In this document: piece after piece, positions 1 through 10,030 of the stretch
Numbering within the stretch: position 1 is the stretch's first letter
Layout: every line of letters starts with the position of its first letter
Origin: Cryobacterium sp. PH31-O1
GTDB taxonomy: Bacteria; Actinomycetota; Actinomycetes; Actinomycetales; Microbacteriaceae
Direction of reading: 5' to 3'
Assembly (NCBI RefSeq): GCF_030063455.1
Contig: NZ_JASITB010000009.1
Coordinates: 79,199 to 143,198, forward strand
Length of the DNA stretch: 64,000 bases
Made by a program: the position numbers and the translations under genes
The notes under the pieces: model-generated
Databases searched by the model: none
Seen by the model: the letters and a program-made list of their open reading frames with translations, nothing else
Told to the model about the DNA's origin: nothing

Positions 1-428
1 TTGGCGGCCGCAGGAATGAGCACGGTCACCGCGGCGAGCCGCCCGAGCGGCGACTCGGGCGCCGTGGTCAGCGCCAGAATGCTCGCTCCCACGCCGTGAG
101 CCGTCTCGGCGGCACGCACGATGGCGCCCGTCGTGCCGGATCCGCTCGCGACCAGCAGCACGTCGCCGGCAGCGATCGCCGGGCTGGTCACCTCGCCGAC
201 CACGTGCACGTCGAGACCGAGGTGCATGAGCCGCATCGCGGTCATCTTGAGCGCCAGCCCGGAGCGGCCAGCCCCGAGCACGAACACTCGCGGTGCCGCG
301 GCGAGCAGACTCTCCGCCTCATCGAGTGACGCAGCGGATGCCCGCAGCGCGTCGACGACGCGGCTGTTCTCGGCGAAAATGAGGCCGAGGGCATCCGCGG
401 TTGTCGGGGTGGTTATCGTTTGTGTCAT
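1..428 (-). CDS. hxlB: 6-phospho-3-hexuloisomerase-like SIS protein (partial)
   Basis: Partial gene: the start codon (ATG, 426-428) is inside the window and the C-terminus runs off the left edge. The translation begins MTQTITTPTTADALG and continues through FVLGAGRSGLALKMTAMRL and LLVASGSGTTGAIVRAA. These are the phosphosugar-binding loops of a SIS domain in the order and spacing of HxlB. HxlB converts 3-hexulose-6-phosphate to fructose-6-phosphate, the second step of the ribulose monophosphate pathway for formaldehyde fixation or pentose supply. It is divergent from the LuxR-type regulator at 542. A pair of direct repeats lies in the shared upstream region. Another SIS-family sugar isomerase remains possible because the C-terminus is not visible. 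Confidence 0.75.
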   Translation of the reverse strand, partial: MTQTITTPTTADALGLIFAENSRVVDALRASAASLDEAESLLAAAPRVFVLGAGRSGLALKMTAMRLMHLGLDVHVVGEVTSPAIAAGDVLLVASGSGTTGAIVRAAETAHGVGASILALTTAPESPLGRLAAVTVLIPAAA

Positions 429-470
429 AGGTCAATGCTCCGCTCTTTCGAGCGGGTGCGCGGCCCGCCA

Positions 471-501
471 AACGAATGGTTAAACTACCCGAACGAATGG
501 T
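471..501. promoter_or_regulatory. Paired direct repeat between hxlB and the LuxR-type gene
   Basis: The decamer AACGAATGGT occurs at 471-480 and again at 492-501, 21 bases apart, which is two helical turns. It lies in the 113-base divergent space between hxlB and the LuxR-type gene, just upstream of the predicted promoter of the latter. This spacing suits a dimeric regulator bound on one face of the helix. The neighbouring LuxR-type protein is the obvious candidate, but that is inference. Confidence 0.4.
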
Positions 502-507
502 CATAGG

Positions 508-535
508 TTGGCTCGGAGCATGGTTCGGATAGGCT
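508..535 (+). promoter_or_regulatory. Predicted leaderless promoter of the LuxR-type gene
   Basis: TTGGCT (508-513), a 16-base spacer and TAGGCT (530-535) are followed by six bases and then the ATG at 542. The expected transcription start therefore coincides with the A of the start codon. No Shine-Dalgarno sequence is visible, which supports leaderless translation. Confidence 0.45.
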
Positions 536-541
536 GGCGGC

Positions 542-1402
542 ATGACCTTTCCCGTCAACTCCACCGTTCAGGCCACGCAGACCCTGCAGGCCGTGCAGAC
601 AGCGCAAACCGCGCGCACAGCGGCCGCCGAGCGTTCCAAGCTCATCGCCGACTTCACCGACGCGCACGCGACGACGTTGGAATCGCTGCTGGCCGTGCTG
701 CGCTCGAGCAGCACGAGCGACTCCATTGCCAGGCAAAAAGCCACCGAGCTCGCCGCCGCTGCGATGGTCGCCCTGCGCGCGGTGAGCGACCTCGATCGCA
801 GCCTCACCGAGGAGCCCGTGGCCCGCGCCTTCGAACGCCTCCAGAACGACCTACGCCCGCTCGTGCGTTTCGGCGACCTGGACGTGCAGTTCATCGAGCC
901 GCCGGTCAACGGGCGCGCACTACCCGGCGAGGTCGCCCACGAAGCCAGGGCCATCGTGCGCGGCGCCGTGCTCGCCCTGGTCGAACAGGCCGGCGTCAGC
1001 CGAGTGCGCGTGCAGTGGGACTGCGACGGCAGTAACCTGCTCATTCGCATTCGCGACGACGGACCGGGCGATCTCGATGCCGAGGTGCCGAGCGTGCGCC
1101 AGCTCGCCACGCGCGTCGTCGCGCTCAGCGGAACCTTCGGCGTCGAGGCGACCGCCGGCTGGGGATCCGAGATGGCGGTGTCACTTCCGCTCGACGCGCC
1201 CACGGCATCCGTTTCTACGGCGGCGGCCTGGGGACTCAGTCCGCGCGAACGCGGCGTGCTCGAACTCGTCGCCTCTGGCGCGCGCAACAAGGCGATCGCC
1301 GAAGCGCTAACCATCAGCGAGAACACGGTGAAATTCCACGTCGCCAACCTGCTGCGCAAGGTCGGCGCCTCAACTCGTGCTGAACTGGCCTCTCTCGCCC
1401 GC

Positions 1403-1405
<3 letters not shown>
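542..1405 (+). CDS. LuxR-type regulator with an internal histidine-kinase-like ATPase fold
   Basis: A 287-residue cytoplasmic regulator. The C-terminus (about residues 228-287, LSPRERGVLELVASG through ISENTVKFHVANLLRKVG) is a classical LuxR/NarL helix-turn-helix. There is no receiver domain. Instead the middle (about 125-215) looks like a GHKL ATPase domain: an N-box-like stretch around HEARAIVRGAV, a G1-like IRDDGPGD and a G2-like AGWGSEMAVSLPL. The N-terminus is alpha-helical and Thr/Ala-rich. No phosphoacceptor His of the DLHD type is visible. This resembles a sensor kinase module fused directly to an output domain, so it may act as a one-component nucleotide-responsive regulator. Its target is unknown; the divergent hxlB is the nearest candidate. 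The start is set by the leaderless promoter. Confidence 0.75.
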
Positions 1406-3197
<1,792 letters not shown>

Positions 3198-3210
3198 GCA
3201 TCCGCTCGCC

Positions 3211-4383
3211 CTACGCGAGACCGTTGGCCCGCGCGACCCCGCCCAGCCAGGCCAGGCTCGGCTTCGGGGTGCGCACGAAGGTCTCGCGGTCCACGGCGAT
3301 GAGCCCGAACGTCGGCCTGAACCCGCTCGCCCACTCGTAGTTGTCGAGGGCGCTCCAGTGCTCATAACCGATCACCGCGATGCCGTCCTCGATCGCCGCG
3401 TGCAGGCCGCGGAGCGCGCCATCCGTGTAGTCGATGCGGCGGGAGTCGTCGGCCGTCGCGATGCCGTTCTCGGTCACGAACACCGGCACGTGCTCGGTCA
3501 GCTCCCACGCCGCACGCACCCCTAGTTCGAGCGCGGGCGGAAAATACTCCCAGCCGGTGAGCGTGGTTTCGACGTCAGCGCGCACCTTCATCGGCCCGTC
3601 CGGACCGATGAAGGTGCGCGTGTACGCCTGCACCCCGATGAAATCGTCGCCGCGGGCGTTCTCGAGGTACCAGTCGTCGCTCGGATAGGCGTACTCGCGC
3701 AGTTTCTCGTCTGCGCCGGGCTCACCGGTCGAATGGAAGGCCTGGGTGGCCACGGTCCAGCCGCTCTGCAGGCCAGAAACGGACTGCAGCACCTCGCGTG
3801 AGCGCTTGTGGGAGGCGAGCAGGGCATCCGCTACCTGCAGGTCGGGGCGGGGCAGGCCGAACGCGACGAGGTTGGCCGCCGTCTCGCCACCGGCCAGCAT
3901 CGCCGCGATATTGGGCTCGTTGATGGTGCAGACGTAGTCGACCTCGGCCAGGATCGGCAGAGCCGCCTCGGTGAAGCGCGCGAACAGGTCAGGCGCGGCC
4001 GGGTTGCGCCAGAAACCGTTACGAAACATCCACTGCGGCACCGTGAAGTGCAGCAGCGACACGACCGGGTTGAGGCCGAGGTCCCGCGCGGTGTCGACCA
4101 TGCGCCGGTAGTGGTCGATCTCAGCGCGCGAGACGAAGCCTTGCTCTGGCTCGATGCGGCTCCATTCCAGACTGAACCGGTACGAGGTCAAACCGGCGCC
4201 GGCGAGCAGCCGCATATCTTCTCGATAGTGGTGGTAGCTGTCCATCGCATCGCCGCTCGGCTCGACGATGCCGGTTCCCGGCGTGTGCTCCTTGACCCAC
4301 CAGTCGTTGTTCGTGTTGTTGCCCTCGACCTGATGCGCGGCCGTGGCGGCACCCCAAAGAAAACCGTCGGGAAAAGTCAGCAT
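3211..4383 (-). CDS. GH1 beta-glucosidase / 6-phospho-independent beta-glycosidase
   Basis: A family 1 glycoside hydrolase of 390 residues, somewhat short for GH1 (usually 430-480). The N-terminus FPDGFLWGAATAAHQVEG is the family signature. The acid/base glutamate is E156 in TINEPN and the nucleophile is E305 in VTENG. There is no signal peptide, so it should act in the cytoplasm on imported oligosaccharides. The start at 4383 is preferred over an upstream in-frame ATG because AGGAG lies just before it and the family N-terminus begins there. It is the last gene of the ABC importer operon, 19 bases after the ATPase gene. It probably releases glucose from beta-linked oligoglucosides taken up by that importer; the linkage is not readable from sequence. 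Confidence 0.92.
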   Translation of the reverse strand: MLTFPDGFLWGAATAAHQVEGNNTNNDWWVKEHTPGTGIVEPSGDAMDSYHHYREDMRLLAGAGLTSYRFSLEWSRIEPEQGFVSRAEIDHYRRMVDTARDLGLNPVVSLLHFTVPQWMFRNGFWRNPAAPDLFARFTEAALPILAEVDYVCTINEPNIAAMLAGGETAANLVAFGLPRPDLQVADALLASHKRSREVLQSVSGLQSGWTVATQAFHSTGEPGADEKLREYAYPSDDWYLENARGDDFIGVQAYTRTFIGPDGPMKVRADVETTLTGWEYFPPALELGVRAAWELTEHVPVFVTENGIATADDSRRIDYTDGALRGLHAAIEDGIAVIGYEHWSALDNYEWASGFRPTFGLIAVDRETFVRTPKPSLAWLGGVARANGLA

Positions 4384-4402
4384 GGTGCTCCTAGCTATGT
4401 TG

Positions 4403-6067
4403 TTAACGATCGGTTTGCGGGTGCGGAATCGCCTCGAGCAACCGAATCGTGTAGTCATCCTGCGGGTTCCGTAGAACGGATGCCGTGGCCCCCTCCTCGA
4501 CGACGGCCCCGTGATTCAGCACCATGATCTGGTCGGTGACCAGGCGGGCGCTGAGCAGATCATGGGTGATGTAGAGCATGCTCACGCCCCAGGTTTCGCG
4601 CAGGCTGTCGAGCAGTGCGAGCAGCCCGGCTCGCAGCGACACATCGAGCATCGACACCGGTTCGTCGGCGATGATCACCTGCGGGTCGCTCGCGAGCGCC
4701 CGGGCGATCACCACCCGCTGGCGTTGTCCGCCCGACAATTGGTGCGGCAACCGGGCGGCAAACTGTTCGACCGGGGTCAGCCCCACGGTGTCGAGCAGTT
4801 CGAGCATGCGCCGTCTGGCATCCTGCCCGCGCCGCTGGGAAAAGTTCAGGATGGGCCGCATGAGAATGTATTCGACCGTGTGCAACGGGTTGAGCGCCGC
4901 GTACGGGTCTTGAAAGACCATCTGCACCTCGGTGTGCAGCCGTTTGAGCGAGCGGCGTTTGATGGTGTCGACCTGCAGGTCGCCGAATCGTATGGTGCCG
5001 CTCGTGGGGCGTTCGACGCCGGTTATCATCTTGGCGATCGTGCTCTTACCGCTGCCGCTCGCCCCGACGAGCGCCATCGAGGCGCCCGGCTCGAGGGTGA
5101 ACGACACGTTACTCACGGCCTGCACTGGCTTCTCCCCGCGCCGCGGCGGCGGGTACACCTTGCTGACCCCGCTCACCACGATGGCCTCACGCGCCGCGCG
5201 TCCCTCGCGACTGGCGACCCGGCTCGAGACGTTTCGTGCGGTTCCACGCACGGCGAGCCCCGGCACCTCCACCACCTCGGCTCGCGGGTCGCCGTAGTGA
5301 CTGAGCAGCATCTGAGTGTACGGATGCTGCGGCGCGGCCAGAATCGCCGCCGCCGTGTTGTCCTCGACGATGAGGCCCTCGTGCATCACCATGACCCGTT
5401 CGGTCACCTCGAGCACCATGCCGAGGTCGTGGCTGATCAGCACCGCGGTGAATTTCTCCGCCGCTTGCAGCTCGCGAATCGTGTTCATCACGGCGTGCTG
5501 CACGAGCACGTCGAGGGCAGTGGTCGGCTCGTCGAAGATCATCAGCTTGGGTTCGAGCGAGAGCGCGAGGGCGATCGACACGCGCTGCCGCATTCCGCCG
5601 GAGAGTTCGCCGGCGAAGCGGTCGAGCACGCTCGAGGGCAGTTCGACCTTGCCGACCAGCACCTTGGCACGCTCTTCCCGGTCGGCGCGCGAGACGTGGC
5701 CGTGCGCGGCGAAGATGTCGTAGAAATGGTTGCGGATGCTGCGCACCGGGTTGAGCGCGTTCATTCCCGACTGCAGCACCATGGCGAACCCGCCGTGCCG
5801 CTGCACGCGCAGATCGGCCAGGCTGAGCCCTGCGATATCAACCCCGTTAAAGAGGATGCTGCCAGCACTGACCCGCGCGGGTGGTTTCGACAGCCCGGTC
5901 AGGGCGAACCCGAGGGTGGATTTGCCCGACCCGCTCTCCCCGACCAGCCCGACGAAGTCGCCCTGTTGCAGCTCGAAGGTCGCGCCGGTGACGGCGGGCA
6001 CCGGGTCGCCGCCGCGCGGTTCGTAGACAACCGAGAGGTCGCGCACGCTCAGCAGGGGCTCGTTCAT
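4403..6067 (-). CDS. Fused double ATP-binding protein of a peptide/oligosaccharide ABC importer
   Basis: 554 residues with two complete ABC ATPases in one chain, equivalent to an OppD-OppF (DppD-DppF) fusion. The first half has Walker A GESGSGKST and signature LSGGMRQRV; the second has GASGSGKST and LSGGQRQRV. Each has Walker B and H-loop segments (IFDEPTTALD, IADEPVSMLD). It powers uptake by the two permeases encoded just upstream. The start at 6067 (MNEPLLSVRDLS) overlaps the preceding permease stop in an ATGA junction. Its placement between sugar permeases and a beta-glucosidase suggests an oligosaccharide rather than a peptide substrate, as seen for some family 5 systems that carry cello-oligosaccharides. 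Confidence 0.93.
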   Translation of the reverse strand: MNEPLLSVRDLSVVYEPRGGDPVPAVTGATFELQQGDFVGLVGESGSGKSTLGFALTGLSKPPARVSAGSILFNGVDIAGLSLADLRVQRHGGFAMVLQSGMNALNPVRSIRNHFYDIFAAHGHVSRADREERAKVLVGKVELPSSVLDRFAGELSGGMRQRVSIALALSLEPKLMIFDEPTTALDVLVQHAVMNTIRELQAAEKFTAVLISHDLGMVLEVTERVMVMHEGLIVEDNTAAAILAAPQHPYTQMLLSHYGDPRAEVVEVPGLAVRGTARNVSSRVASREGRAAREAIVVSGVSKVYPPPRRGEKPVQAVSNVSFTLEPGASMALVGASGSGKSTIAKMITGVERPTSGTIRFGDLQVDTIKRRSLKRLHTEVQMVFQDPYAALNPLHTVEYILMRPILNFSQRRGQDARRRMLELLDTVGLTPVEQFAARLPHQLSGGQRQRVVIARALASDPQVIIADEPVSMLDVSLRAGLLALLDSLRETWGVSMLYITHDLLSARLVTDQIMVLNHGAVVEEGATASVLRNPQDDYTIRLLEAIPHPQTDR

Positions 6068-7008
6068 CGGTTTGCTCCTTCGCGCAGGCGCGGATTGCTG
6101 AGGCCGTCGACGCCGAAGTTGATCAGGCTCAGCGAGGTCGCGAGCAGGGAGATGCACAGGCCGGGCGCGAACAACAGAATCCACTGGCCGGTGAGCAGGG
6201 CGTTGCTGTTCTGCGCCCAGAACAGCATGGTGCCCCAGCTGATCGTGGTGGAGTCGCCGAGGCCGAGAAATTCCAGGCCGGCTTCGGCGAGAATAGCGGC
6301 CGTCGCAGCCCCGAAGAAACTGCCAACGATGAGTGAGGTCATGTTCGGCAGAATCTCGCGGAACACGATGCGGGCGGGGCCGTCGCCGCTGAACACGGCC
6401 GCCGTCACGAAGTCACGGCTGCGCAGAGACTGGGTCTGCGAGCGCAGCACCCGGGCGCCCCAGGCCCAGCCGGTTATCACGACCACGAAGATGATCATGC
6501 CGATGCCGCCGTTCTGCAGGTAGGCGGCGATCACGATCATGAGCGGCAGCGCCGGAATGACTAAAAACAGGTTGACCACGAAGTTGATCACGTCACCGGT
6601 GATGTTGCGCAGATAACCCCAGGTGAGGCCGATCGTGACGGCGATGATGGTCGACAGCAAGCCGGCCACGAAACCGACGAACACCGAGGTGCTCGCGCCG
6701 TGAATGATCTGCGAGAGCACGTCCTGCCCGGCGGCGGTAGTGCCCATCCAGTGCGCGGCGCTGAAATCCTCGCTGCGACCGAAGCTGTTGTCGCTTGGAT
6801 CGTACGGTGCGATAAGCGGCGCGAAGACAGCGAGCAGCACGAAGAAGCCGAGCAGGGCGACGCCGACGCGCGCCTTCGGAACGCTCCAGATAGTGGCGAC
6901 CGCCCGCCAGACGACGCGCAGCGCGCTGGTCGCTGGTGCGACATCCGCTTGTTTGCGCCTGACCATCACGGCGTGCGTGCCCTGCGGGTCTGGGGTTGAA
7001 GGAGTCAT
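6064..7008 (-). CDS. ABC importer permease, DppC/OppC type
   Basis: A 314-residue inner-membrane permease. It has an N-terminal cytoplasmic tail, a first membrane helix near residues 45-65 (VALLGFFVLLAVFAPLI), the OppC-type APYDP segment, and the binding-protein-dependent transport domain with five further helices. The EAA-like loop sits near GDGPARIVFREILPN, and the C-terminal EAGLEFLGLGDS motif is typical of the DppC subfamily. It pairs with the DppB-type permease encoded immediately upstream, with which it shares an ATGA overlap, and it is followed by the fused ATPase with a second ATGA overlap. Translational coupling of all three subunits is therefore likely. Confidence 0.92.
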   Translation of the reverse strand: MTPSTPDPQGTHAVMVRRKQADVAPATSALRVVWRAVATIWSVPKARVGVALLGFFVLLAVFAPLIAPYDPSDNSFGRSEDFSAAHWMGTTAAGQDVLSQIIHGASTSVFVGFVAGLLSTIIAVTIGLTWGYLRNITGDVINFVVNLFLVIPALPLMIVIAAYLQNGGIGMIIFVVVITGWAWGARVLRSQTQSLRSRDFVTAAVFSGDGPARIVFREILPNMTSLIVGSFFGAATAAILAEAGLEFLGLGDSTTISWGTMLFWAQNSNALLTGQWILLFAPGLCISLLATSLSLINFGVDGLSNPRLREGANR

Positions 7009-7985
7009 CGTCTCGTCCTCGGATCCAGAATGCCGTACAGAATGTCGACAATGAAGTTGGCCATCAGCACGCTGATGGTGATGATGAGAAAGAGGCCCTG
7101 CATGAGGGGAAAGTCCTGGTTGACCACCGCGGTGTAGAGCAGGTAGCCAACGCCGGGGTAGTTGAACACGCGTTCCACGAGCAGCGAGCCGCCGACCACT
7201 CCGCCGAGCGCGAGCCCGAAGCTGGTCAGGTTGGGCAAAATCGCGTTGCGCGCGGCATAGCGGATGGCCACGGTGCGGGGGCGCAGACCGTTGGCTTCCG
7301 CAAAGGTCACGTAGTCATCGCCGAGCGTGTTGATCATCGTGCTGCGCATGCCGAGGATCCAGCCGCCGAGCGAGGTGATCAAAATCGTGGTCGCCGGCAG
7401 AAGGGAATGATAGAGCGCGTCGAGGAGAAACGCGCCGGTGAATTCAGGGGTCGCACCGCGGCCGTAGGCACCGCTGGTGGGAAACCAGCCCAGAACGTAT
7501 CCCAGAAAGAACAGCAGCAGCAGGGCGGTCCAGAAATAGGGGAATGCGCTGGCGAAGGTTCCGCCGACGGTCGGCAGGGTATCGAGCCAGGTGCCGCGTT
7601 TCCAGGCGGCGAGCACGCCGAGCAGGGTGCCGGCGATGAACGCCACGATCGTGACGAGGCCGACGAGCACGAGGGTCCAGGGCAGGGCGGCGCCGACCAG
7701 GCCGGCGACGCTCTGCGGAAAGAACGTGTACGAGACACCAAAGTCGAACTGGGCCACGTTGCCGAGGTATTGCAGGTACTGGTCGAACATGCTCCCGGTC
7801 GGCACGCCCAGCTGGGCCTCGATCGAGGCCCGCGTGGCGTTACTGACCGGCCCGTTCTGGGCCAGTTTGGCTATCGCGGCGTCGGCCGGGGATCCCGGCA
7901 TCAGGCGCGGCAGCAGAAAGTTCAGCGTGATGGCCGCCCACAGCGTGAGCACCAGCAGACCGACCTTCGTGAGCAGAAAACGCAC
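7005..7985 (-). CDS. ABC importer permease, DppB/OppB type
   Basis: A 326-residue permease of the OppB/DppB type. The N-terminal helix (LLTKVGLLVLTLWAAITLNFLLPRLMPGSPAD, about residues 4-34, read here as separate motifs) and the C-terminal VVGGSLLVERVFNYPG segment are family hallmarks. The EAA-like loop is near GLRPRTVAIRYAARNAILPN. A GTG at 7985 is chosen as start because AGGAGAG precedes it at good spacing and the conserved N-terminus begins there; an upstream in-frame ATG would add an unlike leader. It follows the binding-protein gene after 150 bases that carry a hairpin, and overlaps the next permease by four bases. Confidence 0.9.
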   Translation of the reverse strand: MRFLLTKVGLLVLTLWAAITLNFLLPRLMPGSPADAAIAKLAQNGPVSNATRASIEAQLGVPTGSMFDQYLQYLGNVAQFDFGVSYTFFPQSVAGLVGAALPWTLVLVGLVTIVAFIAGTLLGVLAAWKRGTWLDTLPTVGGTFASAFPYFWTALLLLFFLGYVLGWFPTSGAYGRGATPEFTGAFLLDALYHSLLPATTILITSLGGWILGMRSTMINTLGDDYVTFAEANGLRPRTVAIRYAARNAILPNLTSFGLALGGVVGGSLLVERVFNYPGVGYLLYTAVVNQDFPLMQGLFLIITISVLMANFIVDILYGILDPRTRR

Positions 7986-8074
7986 TATCCCTCTCCTTTT
8001 TCTACGAACCGTCAGTCTCACAACGGATGCCGCGCAACGCGGCGGTCGTAAGGCCGTCAGCATCCGCGTGCCCG

Positions 8075-8097
8075 GTGGTCGAGCCTGTCGAGACCAC
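8075..8097. repeat. Inverted repeat GTGGTC...GACCAC in the importer operon
   Basis: A near-perfect hairpin with arms GTGGTCGAG and CTGTCGAGACCAC sits between the binding-protein stop (8136) and the first permease start. A second, partial arm (CTCGACCGGCTCAGCCAC) follows at 8109-8126. Interspersed palindromes of this GTCGAG/CTCGAC type are common in Microbacteriaceae. Here the position suits an mRNA-stabilising or attenuating element that lets the binding protein be made in excess of the permeases. Confidence 0.6.
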
Positions 8098-8135
8098 AGG
8101 GGGCATGCTCTCGACCGGCTCAGCCACGGATGGGA

Positions 8136-9791
8136 CTATTTCGCCTTTTCGAGATTGGTCAGAATGAGCAGGGGCGTCGAGTTGTACGTGTTCGGCGGTG
8201 CATACGGGTCGTCCGCACTCGGCCAGCCTGTGTAATTTGCGTCGCTGTACAGGCCCCAGAGCCCGCCGTAGAACATGCTGATCACGGGAAGCTGGTCGTA
8301 GACCGTCTGCTCCAACTCGGCGGCGATGGTCTTCTGCTCGGCCTCATCGGTCGAGGCTTTGAACCGAGCCAGCAGCGCATCGGTGTCGGCGTTGCTGAAC
8401 CGGCCGAAGTTGCCGGTCGTGGTCGTTCCGAGCGGCGTCGCGAACTCGCTGTTGAGCAGCAGATTCATGTCCTGGAAGACGCTGCCCGTTCCGCCGAAGC
8501 CGGTCATTGCCATGTCGAAGTCGCCGTTGCCGAGCGACTCGTAGTACGCGGCCGGTTGGGGCTGGCTGAGTTTCACGTCGATGCCGATCGCACCGAGCTG
8601 CGACTGCACGGTCTGCAGGCCTTGCAGCCAGTCGGTGTAGCCGTTGGCCGTCATGATGTTGATCGACGCCTGGGCACCGCTCGCGTCGACGAGTTTGTCG
8701 CCGTCCATGGTGTAGCCGGCCTTCTCGAACGCGGAGAGTGCGGCGTTCGCATCCTGCGCGACCTCTCCACCGTTCGGCAGGTCGGCGCTGAGCCAGGCGT
8801 CCTGGTTGGGCAGCAACAAACCGGACTGACCGGCCGCCTCGACGTAGCCTTGCTCGGCATCCGTTGCGATCTTGTCGCGGTCAAGGGCGAGGCTCAGGCC
8901 CTGCCGAAAGTTCACGTCGTTGTAGGGCGCCTTGGTGAGGTTGGGCACGAGCGCGATGGTTCCGCCCGGCGGAAACCAGTACTTGTTGTGCTGCTCGTCG
9001 GCCTTGACCCAGGTGCCGTCGACATCGGTGATGAAGGCGTAGGCCCAGTCGTAGCCGTTGTTGACGACGTCGAGCTGGCTGTTCGCGGCGGGAAGCACGA
9101 GTTTCTCCACGGCGACCTTGTCGGCCTGCCAGTAGCCCTCGTTCTTCTTCAGGGTGTACTCGTTCGGCGTGAACGTGTCGAGCACGTACGGGCCGGTCGC
9201 GATCGGGTCTTCGTTCGTGAACGTCAGCGGATCCTCGACGTCCTTCCAGATGTGCTCGGGAACGATGAGCTGCTGGTCGATGATCGAGGCGGCCGGCACG
9301 TCCTCCGAGCTCAGGTGGAACACGACGGTGTCGCCGTCGACCTCGAGGCTCTCAATGTGCTGCCACATTCCCTTGTTGTCGAGGGCGGGGGTCTCCTTGA
9401 TCAGGTTGAAGGTGAAGGCCACGTCGGCGGGGGTGAAGTCTTCGCCGTCTGACCATTTCACGCCCGTGCGGATCGTGTAGACCACGGTCTTCGCGTCGGG
9501 CTGCGTGTACCCGGTCGCGAGGAACGGGGTGGCCTCGCCGTCGAGGGTGTTGATCACCTGCAGCGGCTCGTACATATAGGTGGCGGTCACCCGTTTGCTC
9601 GTGGAGAACGGGTTGAAGTTGCGCTCGAATGTGGGCGAGCCGTTGTCGGCTGCGACGAGCATGGAGCCGTCCGCCGAACTGGCGCCGGAGTTGTTGGCTG
9701 TGTTGATGCTGCACGCGCTCGTCGCCAGCACGGCGGCAATGCCGATCACGGCCAGTGCGGTACGGGTGCTGCGCCCTCTCAAATGCTTCAT
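8136..9791 (-). CDS. Extracellular substrate-binding lipoprotein, family 5 (peptide/nickel/oligosaccharide type)
   Basis: 551 residues. The N-terminus MKHLRGRSTRTALAVIG is a basic and hydrophobic signal ending in a lipobox-like TSAC, so the mature protein is probably lipid-anchored outside the membrane. The body matches the SBP_bac_5 fold: NPFSTSKRVTATYMYEPL, TVVYTIRTGVKWSDGEDFTPADV, ATGPYVLDTFTPNEYTLKKN and VNFRQGLSLALDRDKIA appear in family order. It delivers substrate to the permeases encoded downstream. The start at 9791 is chosen because the signal peptide begins there and GAAGGA precedes it. A LacI-type operator and promoter lie 70-95 bases upstream, so it is probably induced with the neighbouring glycosidase. 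Confidence 0.9.
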   Translation of the reverse strand: MKHLRGRSTRTALAVIGIAAVLATSACSINTANNSGASSADGSMLVAADNGSPTFERNFNPFSTSKRVTATYMYEPLQVINTLDGEATPFLATGYTQPDAKTVVYTIRTGVKWSDGEDFTPADVAFTFNLIKETPALDNKGMWQHIESLEVDGDTVVFHLSSEDVPAASIIDQQLIVPEHIWKDVEDPLTFTNEDPIATGPYVLDTFTPNEYTLKKNEGYWQADKVAVEKLVLPAANSQLDVVNNGYDWAYAFITDVDGTWVKADEQHNKYWFPPGGTIALVPNLTKAPYNDVNFRQGLSLALDRDKIATDAEQGYVEAAGQSGLLLPNQDAWLSADLPNGGEVAQDANAALSAFEKAGYTMDGDKLVDASGAQASINIMTANGYTDWLQGLQTVQSQLGAIGIDVKLSQPQPAAYYESLGNGDFDMAMTGFGGTGSVFQDMNLLLNSEFATPLGTTTTGNFGRFSNADTDALLARFKASTDEAEQKTIAAELEQTVYDQLPVISMFYGGLWGLYSDANYTGWPSADDPYAPPNTYNSTPLLILTNLEKAK

Positions 9792-9800
9792 TGCAGTGTC

Positions 9801-9823
9801 GTCCTTCGTGTCGTCGTTGACCC
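9801..9823 (-). promoter_or_regulatory. Shared 5' leader block of the binding-protein gene
   Basis: On the minus strand this reads GGGTC followed by AACGACGACACGAAGGA. It ends in the Shine-Dalgarno-like GAAGGA ten bases before the ATG at 9791. The same 22 bases precede the glycosidase gene at 11592-11613, and a degenerate form precedes the transporter gene at 34700. Sequence outside the block differs, which suggests a conserved translation-initiation or mRNA element. Confidence 0.5.
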
Positions 9824-9858
9824 CAGCCCCGCCTCCATCGGGGGCGCAGCGTACCCCT

Positions 9859-9888
9859 ACTGTAAGCGCATACATGCCGCCGCCGCAA
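9859..9888 (-). promoter_or_regulatory. Promoter with LacI-type operator (binding-protein gene)
   Basis: On the minus strand TTGCGG (9883-9888), an 18-base spacer and TACAGT (9859-9864) form a plausible promoter. The operator TGTAAGCGCATACA occupies 9861-9874, overlapping the -10 box. It is a near palindrome with the central CG step that LacI/GalR-family repressors recognise. The identical 14 bases occur at 11672-11685 in the same position relative to another promoter. The LacI-family gene at 11854-12951 is the likely regulator. Confidence 0.75.
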
Positions 9889-9935
9889 CTATTTTCTTTC
9901 CCCCCAAGCGACACCGCCCGCCCCGCTCCCATTTC

Positions 9936-10004
9936 GGACGGGGCCCGGGCCCCGTCCCCGGGCCCAGTTTCTAGACTGGGCCCGGGGTCATAAGGTGGGC
10001 CCGA
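9936..10004. repeat. GGGCCC palindromic repeat, copy A
   Basis: Three parts. First comes a perfect 22-base palindrome (9936-9957) built from GGACGGGGCCC and its complement. Next is a hairpin (9958-9985) with arms CCGGGCCCAGT and ACTGGGCCCGG around a TTCTAG loop. Last is a tail GGTCATAAGGTGGGCCCGA. It lies between the glycosidase stop and the binding-protein promoter. Related copies are at 13012, 25787 and 50922. Confidence 0.85.
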
Positions 10005-10030
10005 AACGACGGACGCGACGGAGACCTCGC

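Noticed and set aside
4511..6523. Plus-strand open frame of 670 codons
   Set aside because: It lies antisense to the well-supported ABC ATPase and permease genes, its residue composition is Arg/His/Gln-rich as in shadow frames of high-GC genes, and it has no recognisable domain.
7005..8051. Plus-strand frame with many E/G/Q residues across the permease genes
   Set aside because: Shadow of two overlapping permease genes with clear family motifs.
9930..10004. Reading the GGGCCC hairpins only as transcription terminators
   Set aside because: They have no T run, occur in divergent as well as convergent spaces, and are far more alike than terminators need to be; a repeat family explains them better.
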